The position numbers and the translations under genes are program-made. From Chloropicon primus (lineage: Eukaryota > Chlorophyta > Chloropicophyceae > Chloropicales > Chloropicaceae), in contig CP060765.1 of assembly GCA_023205875.1 (NCBI GenBank), positions 124,001 to 188,000 on the forward strand: DNA of 64,000 nucleotides, in the 5' to 3' direction. The notes below the pieces were generated by a model. It did no database searches, was not told the origin of the DNA, and saw nothing but the letters and a program-made list of their open reading frames with translations. Position 1 is the stretch's first letter. The number at the start of each line of letters is the position of its first letter. Below are positions 31,701-40,597 of the stretch, piece after piece.

Positions 31701-32250
31701 TCCGAGCGCCCAAGCTCAGCCCCCCCAGGGTGGGCCACCAAAGGCTCCGCCACCGCCACCGCCGCCCCCAACGTCGTCTGCCCTTGTACCTCAGAACAAG
31801 ATGAAGATGATCATGGAGGACATCAAGAAGAAGAAGCAATTGAGACCGCAGTCGCAGAATCCCCAGGGTGGTGAAAAGCCCAGCCAGGGGAGCAGCCTGC
31901 AGCATGGCAGCGGTATCGCTGAAGCTGCAGCGGCGAGGGCCTTGGCCAGGGCAAAGCAGCGCCAAGAAGCAGTCATGGCCTTGGAAAAGAAGGAGGCCTT
32001 CATCAGCAACGACCTTCAGGACGCTTTGCAGAAGCAACATGCCGCTCTTAAGCCAGTTGGGACTGAGAAGCAGAATGGCAACCATGACCACGAAGAGGAG
32101 AGTGCTCCAGAGAGTCTTTCGGGCGTGTTTAGACACGAGTTGAACAAGAAATTCCAAAAGGCCGTGAACAACAACAATGACACGATCACAATGACAGGCG
32201 ACCTCACTGGGTCTGTCACCGAGGATACCATGGACATGTCCTGGAACTAA
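28759..32250 (+). CDS. MPS1/TTK-type spindle checkpoint kinase
   Basis: Dual-specificity kinase of the spindle assembly checkpoint, acting at kinetochores. The 1163-residue protein has a TPR-like helical region (about 174-300: AWWDLLSAEEEAL, LYKLYEWATKLVPRKGN, YISLWLGYIKRQKN), as in TTK and BUB1. A long serine/threonine/proline-rich linker (about 310-640) follows, then the kinase domain (about 645-930): VGKGGSSKVYKV, FALKRIKLDG (catalytic lysine), VHSDLKPANFL (HSD in place of HRD, normal for MPS1), LIDFGIAKAI and GTLNYMSPEA. The C-terminal 230 residues include a proline run (PPPPPPPPT) and a helical glutamine/alanine-rich segment. No introns in the coding region. Confidence 0.92.
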   Translation: MMEKENVIPQAFTATSASSVLRQVHLIDGKKEQQALVKATSNAATGQEGLACGGIGTPVSASRVNGKPSVSTRTPLGALAASSAPVRTPLSSIRQPNQGRDLGSIATPSSGSRALRERFLQQKPSQTPTMAQQALTAAAAAATASRRNTWNGDVDIYAETVLSKAARSKEAAGVLVERVRRVKGDCTCAQAWWDLLSAEEEALLASDATGKSAQGLYKLYEWATKLVPRKGNKNNESYISLWLGYIKRQKNEEDVRDTFKTLRNMGIGETSQNLYQQWALFEVAAGNSEKAKGIVKKGVKAGAIEKSDLESFVSKLSLQEPRQPAQPVAAPAERRAGSALATSGVAPSHHHGVNADPLDSKLSLRHKLGHLSQGEKVAVAPLHQGSKREEDDSLSRTDPSVLSSKTFCSSIYSNSSTLHTTGTPFRGEHPTSSTLTTKALHTYTPTEASKIHSTNAKGPGKDSKYTEATATTGDSEDQATPGSMKGPKRLGLKRFAGPARRIKPGEEDPKPQQSAALNSLNSERRQAAPPASSTVTENYTDLSGKLSPIVEASYSTSSASRNSTRSTSSGPTEEVSRKDQGVERPAQAEKRVVSHASASSQPKAENISRRQPAGNNASVAPRKAEAKPAASTQQVRESSNSVTVQNVKYTVLECVGKGGSSKVYKVISPDHKIFALKRIKLDGREKEAAAGFMDEITLLNRFKGRHQIVQLVDSQIFRDSGIIYMVLEYGEVDLARLLQRREKVRSAEGQNKIDLNFIRLHWQQMLEAVHIIHEERIVHSDLKPANFLFVEGALKLIDFGIAKAIQNDTTHIARESQVGTLNYMSPEAILSGSNGNRSGKQTKVGRASDVWSLGCILYQMVYGRTPFSHLQFIQKLHAITDPNHQIEFPSIQNQSLLDVMKRCLDRNPKTRIGIPELLDHLFLNPSQETVAPPNLLTPEFLNSMLMQLSNGGQSSADISKLSQELCKQLAAGTVPDLKSLIPSAQAQPPQGGPPKAPPPPPPPPTSSALVPQNKMKMIMEDIKKKKQLRPQSQNPQGGEKPSQGSSLQHGSGIAEAAAARALARAKQRQEAVMALEKKEAFISNDLQDALQKQHAALKPVGTEKQNGNHDHEEESAPESLSGVFRHELNKKFQKAVNNNNDTITMTGDLTGSVTEDTMDMSWN

Positions 32251-32717
32251 ACTTATACCCACTGTTGTACACTATAATACTTATCCTCAGCATGCCTCGA
32301 CAATTTCCGGATGAAGGAAAGCCTTGCTATTCTTGAGAGAGGGTGACAATGCTGCATCATGCAAGAGATCTCAGTACTGATGAACGGTTGGCAAAGGTGG
32401 GCACCTTTCACCACCACCATTTCTTGTCTCCATCACCATCCACACCATCCACTCCTCTCCTCATTCCTCTCCTGCTGTCCTGTCGATCAGGAAAAGGTTT
32501 TTGAGGATAAGCAGCGAGAGATGTCCCTTTGAGAGAAAGGTGGTCACCTTTGCCCAGCGACCATGCAGACCCAAGGAACACGCCAATGAGCTAAGGCAGC
32601 ACCAAGCCAAGGGACAAAGGGTTTCATCTTTTCGACGACGAGGTTTCATCGACCTGTTTCCGTTTCCAGCCAGGACGCCAAGGCCAGGAGGCCAAGGCCA
32701 GGAGCAGAGGACCCACG
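32251..32717. other. Intergenic spacer between MPS1 and the SulP gene
   Basis: No gene seen. The MPS1 end has ACTGTTGTACACTATAATACT. A CACCACCATT/CCATCACCATCC run follows (about 32410-32450). I see no convincing leader core; TTTGAGAGAAAGGTGGTCACC at about 32527 is not a good match. Confidence 0.6.
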
Positions 32718-34823
32718 ATGACCGACGCCAAGGACATTACCGTGATTGGGTTTGACGGTGTGGAAGGAGGAAGCAGCAGGAAGGGGAAGGCGAGGAGTGA
32801 TGATGGATTGGAGACCACGGCGTATGGAAGCTTCAGCGTGTCTTACAGGCCAGAGCCTTACAAGGAGACAAAAAATAGCCTCTTCTCGGAGGTGATAAGG
32901 ACAGGGGAAGGAGGACCTCTGGACTGGTCGAGCCTGAGCGCTGGAGAGAAAGCTCGTTTCGTGTTCCAAGAGTGGGTGCTCAAGTTCTTTCCATGCAAAC
33001 CGTTCAAGACAATGACGGATGCTTACGCGCACCAGGACAAGAGCTTCACAACAACCTTCAAGATGGACGTCATAGCAGGAATCACTGTGGGCATCATGGT
33101 CATTCCCCAGTCCATGGCGTATGCTATGATTGCAGGGCTCCCCGGAGAGTATGGGTTGTACTCTTCGTTCGTTCCCTTGATCACCTACGCCGCGACAGGA
33201 AGCTCCAGGCAGCTTGCAGTTGGCCCAGTGGCCATCATCTCTCTCCTCACTAAGGCATCGTTGTCGTACGTGGACAAGGACTCTCCTGAGTACACCTCGA
33301 CTTATATTGCTGCAGCAATAACCTTGGCATTCTTTTCTGGGCTCACGCAGATGGTTCTAGGCTGCCTCCGCTTGGGCTTCGTGGTCAACTTGATGAGCCA
33401 CTGCGTGATCTCTGGCTTCACTTCGGCGGCGGCTGTTCTGATAGGGATGTCGCAGCTCAAGCACGTGTTCGGCTTCAAGATCGAGCACACAGAAACGATC
33501 CAGGGAACGGTGAAGGACATCGTCAAGGGGATCGACAAAGGTCTGTTCAAAGTGGAGGCCTTTGTCATGAGCATTATTCTCCTCGGAAGTCTCACGGTGA
33601 TGAAGAAGCTGAGCAGGAGGTACAAGAAGCTCAAGATACTTCGAGCGTTGGCTCCGTTGATCGTAACGGTCTTCACGATTGCCCTGGTATACGTCACAAG
33701 GATTGACAAGTCCATGGACATCGATGTCGTGGGAACGATCCCAGAGGGCATGCCGCCCCTGTCGACAGAAAAGATCGACTTTAGTCAGGCAGGAACCCTT
33801 TTTCCAAAGTCGATCACGATAGGTTTGCTTGGTTTCGTGGAATCGATTGCGATCGCGGAATCCATCGCGACGAAGAATGGCTATGAGTTGAGTGTGAACC
33901 AGGAGCTCTTCGGGGTGGGCCTTGCAAATATGGTCGGGTCGTGCTTCTCCTCCTACGCGGTAACGGGCTCTTTCTCGCGCTCGGCCGTGAACAATGATTC
34001 CGGGGCCAAGAGCACTATCGCCTCGGTGGTCACTGCCACGATGGTCTTGCTTGCCTTGCTTCTGCTCTCGGGCCCGCTGTACTTTTTGCCAAAGTGCACC
34101 CTCGCAGCGATTGTGATCAGCTCCGTGATCAACCTCTTCGATGTGGAGGAGATGAAGTTCCTGTACAAGACGCACGGCAGAGACTTGTTCTTGTGGTTCG
34201 CGGCCCTAGTTGGAACGCTCGTGCTTGGGGTGGAACTCGGAATAGCGGTGTCCGTGGCAGCCTCGTTAGCTGTGATCATCTATGAAATCGCCCAGCCTCA
34301 CACGGCTGTGCTTGGCCAGATTCCAGGCACGTTCGTTTACAGGAGCATCCGCCAATACCCCGAAGCCAGAGTCCATGACCACATCAACATTCTCAGGATC
34401 GACGCCCCGCTCTACTTCCCAAACGTCGCGTTTGTGAAGGACAAGGTCAGGAGGGTGTGCCTTGGGGTTTCGGACAACGTTGAGGTGATGCCTGAGGAGA
34501 AGAGGCTCAATCCTCCCAAGTTCGTGATCATCGAGATGGGCCCCGTTCTCAACTGTGACTCGAGCGGAGCCCACGCCTTGAAGAACATCGTTGAGGGTTG
34601 CAAGAAGAACGATGTGCAGATCTGCCTCTCCAACCCAAACGGGAACGTCTTGAGGGTTCTCGAGAAGGCGGGGGTGATCAATGCGATGGGAAGGGATTGG
34701 CTTTTCCTCCGGGTTCACGAAGCCGTCCAAGCCTGCCTCCTGTCCATGGTCGAAGACGACCAGGACACCGGAGATGGCGAAGAGAAGCTCATGCGCAGGA
34801 AAATGTCCAAGGACATCGTCTAA
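32718..34823 (+). CDS. SulP/SLC26-family sulfate (anion) transporter
   Basis: Membrane transporter of the SLC26/SulP family, usually sulfate uptake in algae. The 701-residue protein has a cytosolic N-terminus of about 120 residues and then the diagnostic VIPQSMAYAMIAGLPGEYGL and AVGPVAIISLLTKA. A multi-span core follows (HCVISGFTSAAAVLIGMSQL, IGLLGFVESIAIAESIA, MVGSCFSSYAVTGSFSRSAV, FLPKCTLAAIVISSVINLF). The C-terminal STAS domain (about 545-670) has FVIIEMGPVLNCDSSGAHAL, with the conserved DSSG phospho-loop. Substrate is inferred from family; oxalate or other anions are possible. Confidence 0.92.
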   Translation: MTDAKDITVIGFDGVEGGSSRKGKARSDDGLETTAYGSFSVSYRPEPYKETKNSLFSEVIRTGEGGPLDWSSLSAGEKARFVFQEWVLKFFPCKPFKTMTDAYAHQDKSFTTTFKMDVIAGITVGIMVIPQSMAYAMIAGLPGEYGLYSSFVPLITYAATGSSRQLAVGPVAIISLLTKASLSYVDKDSPEYTSTYIAAAITLAFFSGLTQMVLGCLRLGFVVNLMSHCVISGFTSAAAVLIGMSQLKHVFGFKIEHTETIQGTVKDIVKGIDKGLFKVEAFVMSIILLGSLTVMKKLSRRYKKLKILRALAPLIVTVFTIALVYVTRIDKSMDIDVVGTIPEGMPPLSTEKIDFSQAGTLFPKSITIGLLGFVESIAIAESIATKNGYELSVNQELFGVGLANMVGSCFSSYAVTGSFSRSAVNNDSGAKSTIASVVTATMVLLALLLLSGPLYFLPKCTLAAIVISSVINLFDVEEMKFLYKTHGRDLFLWFAALVGTLVLGVELGIAVSVAASLAVIIYEIAQPHTAVLGQIPGTFVYRSIRQYPEARVHDHINILRIDAPLYFPNVAFVKDKVRRVCLGVSDNVEVMPEEKRLNPPKFVIIEMGPVLNCDSSGAHALKNIVEGCKKNDVQICLSNPNGNVLRVLEKAGVINAMGRDWLFLRVHEAVQACLLSMVEDDQDTGDGEEKLMRRKMSKDIV

Positions 34824-34933
34824 ATGTCGCGAGAGAAAGAAAGCCTTTGTTTGAAATAAAATCACCCACTACTAAAGTACACATAGTTGTTTCACACATG
34901 GGGGGGGGACGAGGTTGATCAATCTCTATCTCT

Positions 34934-36101
34934 TCAGAAGTCGTCCTCGTCGTCATCAACGTCGCCGTCGCCGTCACCACCGTTGGCGGTACTAGTGTCG
35001 CCAGAGCTTCCATCGCCACTCTCGTCCTCGTCCTTCTTCAGCAAATCTTTCAAGTCCTCAAGTGCCTTGTCAAGAGCTGCATCGGTGTCTTCGCCGTTCG
35101 CGCTTATCGACTCCTTCAGGACAGCGAGCTCCTCGCTCTCCAGCTGCTCCTTCACCTCGAGCTCTGTTATCTGAAGTTGCAAGGCCTGGTAACTGCCCTT
35201 CAGCTCCTCTACTCGCTTCTCCAAGTGAGCAATCTTAGCATTCTTTCCTCTCATTTCCTTCTCGAGCAAACGCTTTTCCTCAGCCAGAGCAGCTTTCTCC
35301 TTGGCATCGTTGCCGTGCTCCTTTGTCTCGTCACTGAGGTCGCTCTGCAGCCCTTCCAGCACCTCGATCTTTTTCTTCAGCTCACCGGCAAGGCCCTTGT
35401 TCTGATTGTCGAGTTGCTTGATTTTGATGTTCTCCTCCCCAAGCATCCGGCTCGCCTTCTCCAGCTGCATGTTTGCAAAACTGACTTGGTTGTACGCCTG
35501 CACAACCATCATGCACGAGGAGCAAAGACAGTGATGATGATGTCCAGGAGTGTCAGATGATGAACGTAAAGAGCCAATGGGGTGAGAGCAACAAGTGCGG
35601 GGTTTCAGATTTCACAGGGCGCCTACCTCCCGAAGTTCCTTCTCGAGGATCTCTATGCGGTTCTCAAGCTCCGTCACCTGGACGCCCTTCACGCGATACT
35701 CCTCTTGGTATATCTCGATCTTCTTTTGGAAGATCTGCTGCTCGTAGGTGTACATGGCCTGATGCAGGGACAAGACGAGGCGGGGACAATCACGGTCGTC
35801 AGCGAAAGCACCGAGGCGTGTTTGAGAGAGAGAGGCTTGGTTCTTTCGTCCCGCTGATTGAATCCTTCGTTCCACACACCCCACTTACCTGCTTAACGTC
35901 CTCCTGCCTCAGATTCGTCACGTAGCCCGACAGGCTGACGAGCATGAACGAGAAGATAAGTATGGCTACGCTGGCCACAAGAACCCACCGGTCTTGGCTT
36001 ATGAAGACCCTCTTGGTGGTGGCAACTTTCTCTTTCACCTTCTTGGCCTTCTTCGGCCCCAACAACGAAACCATGTCCCCGTTATGATCCTTGTCGCTCA
36101 T
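34934..36101 (-). CDS. Membrane-anchored coiled-coil protein
   Basis: I do not recognise the family. Three exons join in frame: 36101-35889, 35758-35627 and 35497-34934 (about 302 residues), with donors GTAAGT and GTAGGC and acceptors ATCAG and GTGCAG. The N-terminus (MSDKDHNGDMVSLLGPKKAKK) is cytosolic and basic, followed by one transmembrane segment (about 43-62, WVLVASVAILIFSFMLVSL). From about residue 72 to 250 it is an almost continuous coiled coil (IYQEEYRVKGVQVTELENRI, HLEKRVEELKGSYQALQLQ). The tail is a run of aspartates (GDGDVDDDEDDF). Topology suggests a type II membrane tether, perhaps Golgi or ER; this is inference. Confidence 0.75.
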
Positions 36102-36124
36102 CGTGCCAGGATCGTCGAGGTAAC

Positions 36125-36374
36125 CTGCACACAAACTAAAGTTTCAAGGCTGCCGAGCAAAGCCAAAGAGAGTTGCTAGATGGATGAAAGCATACGACGC
36201 GTATGAGTCATACAAAAACAAAAATTGTGTTCAGGGTCCAATCCTTCCACAAAGCTTCAATCTTTTCGTCCAAGGAAGGGATATTTGGAAAGAGGAAGAG
36301 ATTGATCACCGAAATCTGTCCTCCTCACGCACTTGTGCCTTCGTTCTCGTCGTCTAATGCTCGTCCGAACCTAC
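36125..36374 (-). repeat. Leader intron unit of the coiled-coil membrane protein gene
   Basis: Minus strand: donor AAAG|GTAGGT at 36374, core at 36292-36268 (CTTTCCAAATATCCC then TTCCTTGGACG) 82 bp later, tail AAGATTGAAGCTTTGTGGAAG. Acceptor TGTGTGCAG ends at 36125, 24 bp before the ATG at 36101. The unit is 250 bp long. Confidence 0.7.
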
Positions 36375-36442
36375 CTTTGATCGTCCCCCCCCCAGCGCAG
36401 CGCCCACCTTCGATTTCATTTCATTTGATGATCCATCGGGTA

Positions 36443-36483
36443 GGTTTTAGGTTTTAGGTTTTAGGTTTTAGGTTTTAGGTTTT
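36443..36483 (+). repeat. Telomere-like heptamer array (GGTTTTA)n
   Basis: About six tandem copies of GGTTTTA (equivalently TTTTAGG) stand alone in the spacer between two divergent genes. The unit resembles plant/algal telomere repeats (TTTAGGG, TTTTAGGG) but differs by one base. The rest of the 36375-37025 spacer shows no gene. Confidence 0.85.
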
Positions 36484-37025
36484 CTCGATCCAAATTCAGA
36501 ATCCATTCAGAGTCTCAAGTGTGTGGGTCCAAGAGGGAGCAAAGGCGCGACCTTTGGGCGGAGTCAGAGCAAGGTAGACCGCGGCAGAAGCAAAGTAGGG
36601 CGACACATTGAGGTAGAGGAACTCGCGAGCTTTCCGCACATACCTCACTTGCAGCATTTGGCCTCAGGGTGAGAGAGTACGGCGTCAGGAGGTGGCTGTG
36701 GCAAGAGGCAGCAGAGAGGGTTGGGAAGGTGCAGAGCAGTTAGGCAAGGCACACAGTGTGCGTGTGTTCGTCCGAGCGTCTGTTTGACGTCATCGAACAC
36801 GATTTCACATCCTGGGACAAGGCTGTACCGAGGCAGACACCCCAGACGCTTGGCTTGGCCAGTATGAAACAGGACACCTGAAGGATTGGGACAAAGCAGG
36901 CGTCTTTGGAAAGTAGACAAGGATCGCGAGCAGTCACGTACAACTGGTTCGAGCTGAGAACCTCGTGCGTTCCGTCTGAGGCTTTGACGGCAACAAGGGG
37001 GAGAGAGGAAGCGCGGACCACAATA

Positions 37026-40000
37026 ATGTCAGACTTGGGCAGCGGCATAGACGTCCAAGACCTTGTGAATGGGCAAGGGGAGTGGACAAACATTCAGGAG
37101 GTCCTTCGAAGCGCTGTGGTGGACGTGATACGTGCAGTGTCGAGGGTGGATGAGAAGTTCGTGAAGGAGCTCGACAGGCATGGGAAAGATATGCACGAGG
37201 TCCGGAACCACTTGGCGCGTGGGGACAAGGCGCACGAGAAGGTGTTGAAGTCCCTCGCGGAGCGGATATCCACCTTCGAGGAGTCCTTGGATCACTACGC
37301 CAAGGCAAATGACATGGAGGAGGTCAAGGATCAGCTCTTGGTCTTCGTCCATGCCAAGACGAAGGAGCTGGCCTCCAACTCTGTCGTGAGCTTTGAGCAG
37401 TTCGCGGACCTGAAGAAGGTTTTGGAGGGTCTCCCGTCGAAGAGCGACTTCGAGAAGGTCATCTCCCACCTCAGGCAAGTGGAGTCGCGCAACAAGAAGA
37501 TCGGGACGGAGATGGCAGAGATACGAGAGGAGGTCGGTCGGCTGGGAGAGACCATCAAGGAGAAGCCTGACAAGCCTCACTACGATACATTGACCAAGCG
37601 CTTGTTGTTTTTGGACAGAAAGGTGAAAGCGTATAGCGACAAGAGCGACAAGCACGGGAGAAGGATCTATGACATCGAGGAGTCCCTGCTCCAGCTGCCA
37701 AGCAAGGAGACGATAGAAGAGCTGGGGGATCACATTGTTGGTTTGGTTCAGGCGGCGAGGTTGGACCTCGGGGAGCAGATCAGCCACGCCACGGGGAAGG
37801 TGAATGAGTTCGAGTCGCTGGTCAACACCAAGGCCACCAAGAGCGACATGGCGACCGAGATGTATGCGGTCACCAGGAAGGTGGAGGACCTCTCGGCCGG
37901 CATCGCAAACAAGGCAACAAAGAGTGACTTGGACCTTTTCGTGCGGGACCTCTCCGTCCTCGAGACGTCCACGATGGAGATGAAGGGAAAGAACCTGAGC
38001 ATCCTGAAGAACCTGGACGACCTTGCCAAGGAGGTGAGCACCCGGGCAAGGCCCCGTGACTTGGAGGACCTCGAGCACAGGATGTCAAGCGCGATCGACT
38101 CGAGGGCCGAGGAGATGTCCGTCTCCGTGCAGGATGAGATCACAAGTCTGAAGCAGATCCAGTCGGACTTGAACGAGGCTAAAGCGGACAAGCAGGACAT
38201 GAAGAAGGTGGCCAAGCAAATGGCGGGCATGAACACCCGTTTCAGGGACTGGCACGATCTGATCCGGCAGGCGAACACGAGAGCGACTGAGATCGAAGGG
38301 AAGTTGGCCGAGTTTACCACGAAGCAGGAGCATCAAGTGCTGCAAAAGAATTTGACTTCGAACACGACCAAGGTCAAATTGCTCGGGGACGATTACGGCA
38401 ACCTGAAGAAGAAGCTCGTTGGTCTGAAGGAGGAACTGGGGACCTTGCCTGCGAAAAAGGACCTGGACGACCTGGAGGAGGCCCTCAAGTCCAAAATAGC
38501 TGAAGAGGGGAAACGGATCGAGGGCGAAACATCAAGGGTCAGCGATTCCCTCGCGCACTTCATCGAAGAGAAGCTGCCCAAGGACTTCGCGTCAAAGGGA
38601 GACCTAGACGTCTCCAAGGAGTATGCAGTGAGAGAAGCGAGATCGATGTTCTTGTCCGCCAATGAAAGCGTTAGCGAGATTGAGAAGAAACTTGCCATAC
38701 TGAACAGCGAGATCGTGGACCAATTGACGCGCAAGGCGACATCGCAGAAGGTCGACCAAGTCGAGAAGAACCTCCTCTCCAAGATTGCCTCTGCGGGGCA
38801 GGAGAGCTCAGAACAGTTCAGGCAGGGCCAGCTTCGTATGGACAGAATCGAGTCCCACCTGGAGGGGAAGTCAGACAAGGTTGATCACGACATGTTCACC
38901 AGGGATCTCTCGTCCTTGGAGCAGAACAGCCACCTCTTCTCCCAGCAAGCGAGCAGCAGGCTGGAGTCTCTCGACTCCAAGGTGGTGTCCCTCGCAGAAT
39001 CACTGAACGACCAAGTTGAAGTCTCCAAGAAGCTGCACATGGACTTCCTGCAGAAGCCTGATCGGGACGACATCAAGCTGCTGATTCTCGCGGAAGTTAA
39101 TGCGAAGACGAAGGGGATCGAGCAGGACAATCATTCTCAGATGAGGAAGCTTGCCGAGCTCTCCACTCGATTGGACAGCCACCACGTCCTGGCGAGTGAA
39201 GCGCAGACTTCGTGGCAGGACGGACATGATATCCTTCGAGCAGAGGTGCTCAAGGTGTGCGAGGATGTCAACAACAAGCACAAGGAGGCCGTTCGCAGCC
39301 TGAAGGACGACACCGTGAAGACGATGGAGACGGTCCTTGAGGGCCTGCACAAGCACCAGAAGGAGAGCAACGAGCAGATGCTCGAGTTCGAGCAGCAGAT
39401 GCGTCATCGGTTTGAAGGAGCGAGCTCCAAGCTGAACGAGCAACACAACCTCGAGGTCGCCACCCGGATAGAGAACGAGACATCGATAGCGGAGAACATC
39501 CGGAAGCTTCAAGTCCACCTGCTTCAGCTCGACGAGGCGCACGGCGCCTTCCAGAACACGCTGAAGCATTCTGTACACATGGGCGGAGACATTCAGGACA
39601 AGTTCGAGTTCTTCGCCAAGCAAGTGAACACGAAGCTTGGGGAGATCACCAACACGAGGACAACCTTGGAGAGGGACGTTAACTCCCAGGTCATCGCACT
39701 GCAAAAGAAGTTCACTGAGGTCAGCCGTGACATCGTCGAGGCGGTCGACGGCAGACTCTCCAGGTGCGTGTCGAGGAGCGAGATGGACGAGGAACTGGAC
39801 AAGTTGAAGAAGGTCGTGAGCTTGAAATCGAAAATGGCTCTCAACTGGAACACCAACAACAACATCCAGTCGGAGCTCACGCGGAAGGGAAGGCAAAACA
39901 TGCCGAGGCCTGAGCCTCCGAAGCAAGAGGACATCATCATGATGGCGCCCCGTAATCCGAACGAGGACAAGGGCCAAAGAATCGTGGGGCTGGAGAACAA

Positions 40001-40268
40001 AGTCATGGAGCTGCCACACAAACCCCAGGCCTCAGTCTTGAGTGACAAGAATGAAATGGGTGGCTTGGTTCGCATGTGGGGTGACGACTACGCCCATCGA
40101 GTGAGGGACTCCCACAGGAAGTCTGAAGGCGACAGCGACGCAAGAAACAACAGCAGCGGGATTGTTTCCCTCTTGGACAAGTCAGCCCAGCGCATCCTGA
40201 GCATACGGACACAGGGAGCCTCGAAACGGCAGAACAAAAGCGAGGAAAAACTCGACCAAGTCCTGTAA
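37026..40268 (+). CDS. Long coiled-coil protein, 1080 residues
   Basis: Family not recognised. The ATG at 37026 (MSDLGSGIDVQDLVNGQGEW) is the first in frame after upstream TTG. Almost the whole protein is helical with heptad patterns, broken by recurring modules such as KATKSDLDLFVRDLSVLE, KPDRDDIKLLILAEVNAK, KVDHDMFTRDLSSLEQN and RARPRDLEDLEHRM, suggesting an ancestral repeat of about 60-100 residues. The C-terminal 120 residues are polar and basic without heptads. No motor, membrane or enzymatic motif is present. A cytoskeletal, axonemal or basal-body role is plausible in a window with BBS2 but is inference. Confidence 0.75.
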   Translation: MSDLGSGIDVQDLVNGQGEWTNIQEVLRSAVVDVIRAVSRVDEKFVKELDRHGKDMHEVRNHLARGDKAHEKVLKSLAERISTFEESLDHYAKANDMEEVKDQLLVFVHAKTKELASNSVVSFEQFADLKKVLEGLPSKSDFEKVISHLRQVESRNKKIGTEMAEIREEVGRLGETIKEKPDKPHYDTLTKRLLFLDRKVKAYSDKSDKHGRRIYDIEESLLQLPSKETIEELGDHIVGLVQAARLDLGEQISHATGKVNEFESLVNTKATKSDMATEMYAVTRKVEDLSAGIANKATKSDLDLFVRDLSVLETSTMEMKGKNLSILKNLDDLAKEVSTRARPRDLEDLEHRMSSAIDSRAEEMSVSVQDEITSLKQIQSDLNEAKADKQDMKKVAKQMAGMNTRFRDWHDLIRQANTRATEIEGKLAEFTTKQEHQVLQKNLTSNTTKVKLLGDDYGNLKKKLVGLKEELGTLPAKKDLDDLEEALKSKIAEEGKRIEGETSRVSDSLAHFIEEKLPKDFASKGDLDVSKEYAVREARSMFLSANESVSEIEKKLAILNSEIVDQLTRKATSQKVDQVEKNLLSKIASAGQESSEQFRQGQLRMDRIESHLEGKSDKVDHDMFTRDLSSLEQNSHLFSQQASSRLESLDSKVVSLAESLNDQVEVSKKLHMDFLQKPDRDDIKLLILAEVNAKTKGIEQDNHSQMRKLAELSTRLDSHHVLASEAQTSWQDGHDILRAEVLKVCEDVNNKHKEAVRSLKDDTVKTMETVLEGLHKHQKESNEQMLEFEQQMRHRFEGASSKLNEQHNLEVATRIENETSIAENIRKLQVHLLQLDEAHGAFQNTLKHSVHMGGDIQDKFEFFAKQVNTKLGEITNTRTTLERDVNSQVIALQKKFTEVSRDIVEAVDGRLSRCVSRSEMDEELDKLKKVVSLKSKMALNWNTNNNIQSELTRKGRQNMPRPEPPKQEDIIMMAPRNPNEDKGQRIVGLENKVMELPHKPQASVLSDKNEMGGLVRMWGDDYAHRVRDSHRKSEGDSDARNNSSGIVSLLDKSAQRILSIRTQGASKRQNKSEEKLDQVL

Positions 40269-40597
40269 ACCTGATAATAAATATCACCTGCTTGGTCATG
40301 GAATAATAAGTTAGCCGAGCGACCTTTGATTGGGTTCTTCTTTGGAAAGAGGATGAGCAAGACAAGGAGGAAGGCCAAGCGAGCAAGAAAGAGACCATCA
40401 CACCATCCCTTGCCTCCATCACCACCACCATCATCATCGTCGTCATCATCATCAGGAGAGTCAGTTACTCCTCTGCCTCTGCCCGTGTAATTTGAATGAG
40501 ACTCCAAAAGGAGAGGCCGCGAGAGGTCAGGCAAAGTGGAGTGAACTCGGTCGGCTCAGTGAGGGCTTCTGCTTCTGCAGCGTGAGAGTGAGGAAAG
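40269..40597. other. Short spacer between two coiled-coil genes
   Basis: No gene seen. It contains a (CAC/CAT/CGT)-rich run at about 40420-40452 and a weak TTCTTTGGAAAGAGG block (40337-40351) that resembles the first half of a leader core without the second. Confidence 0.5.
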
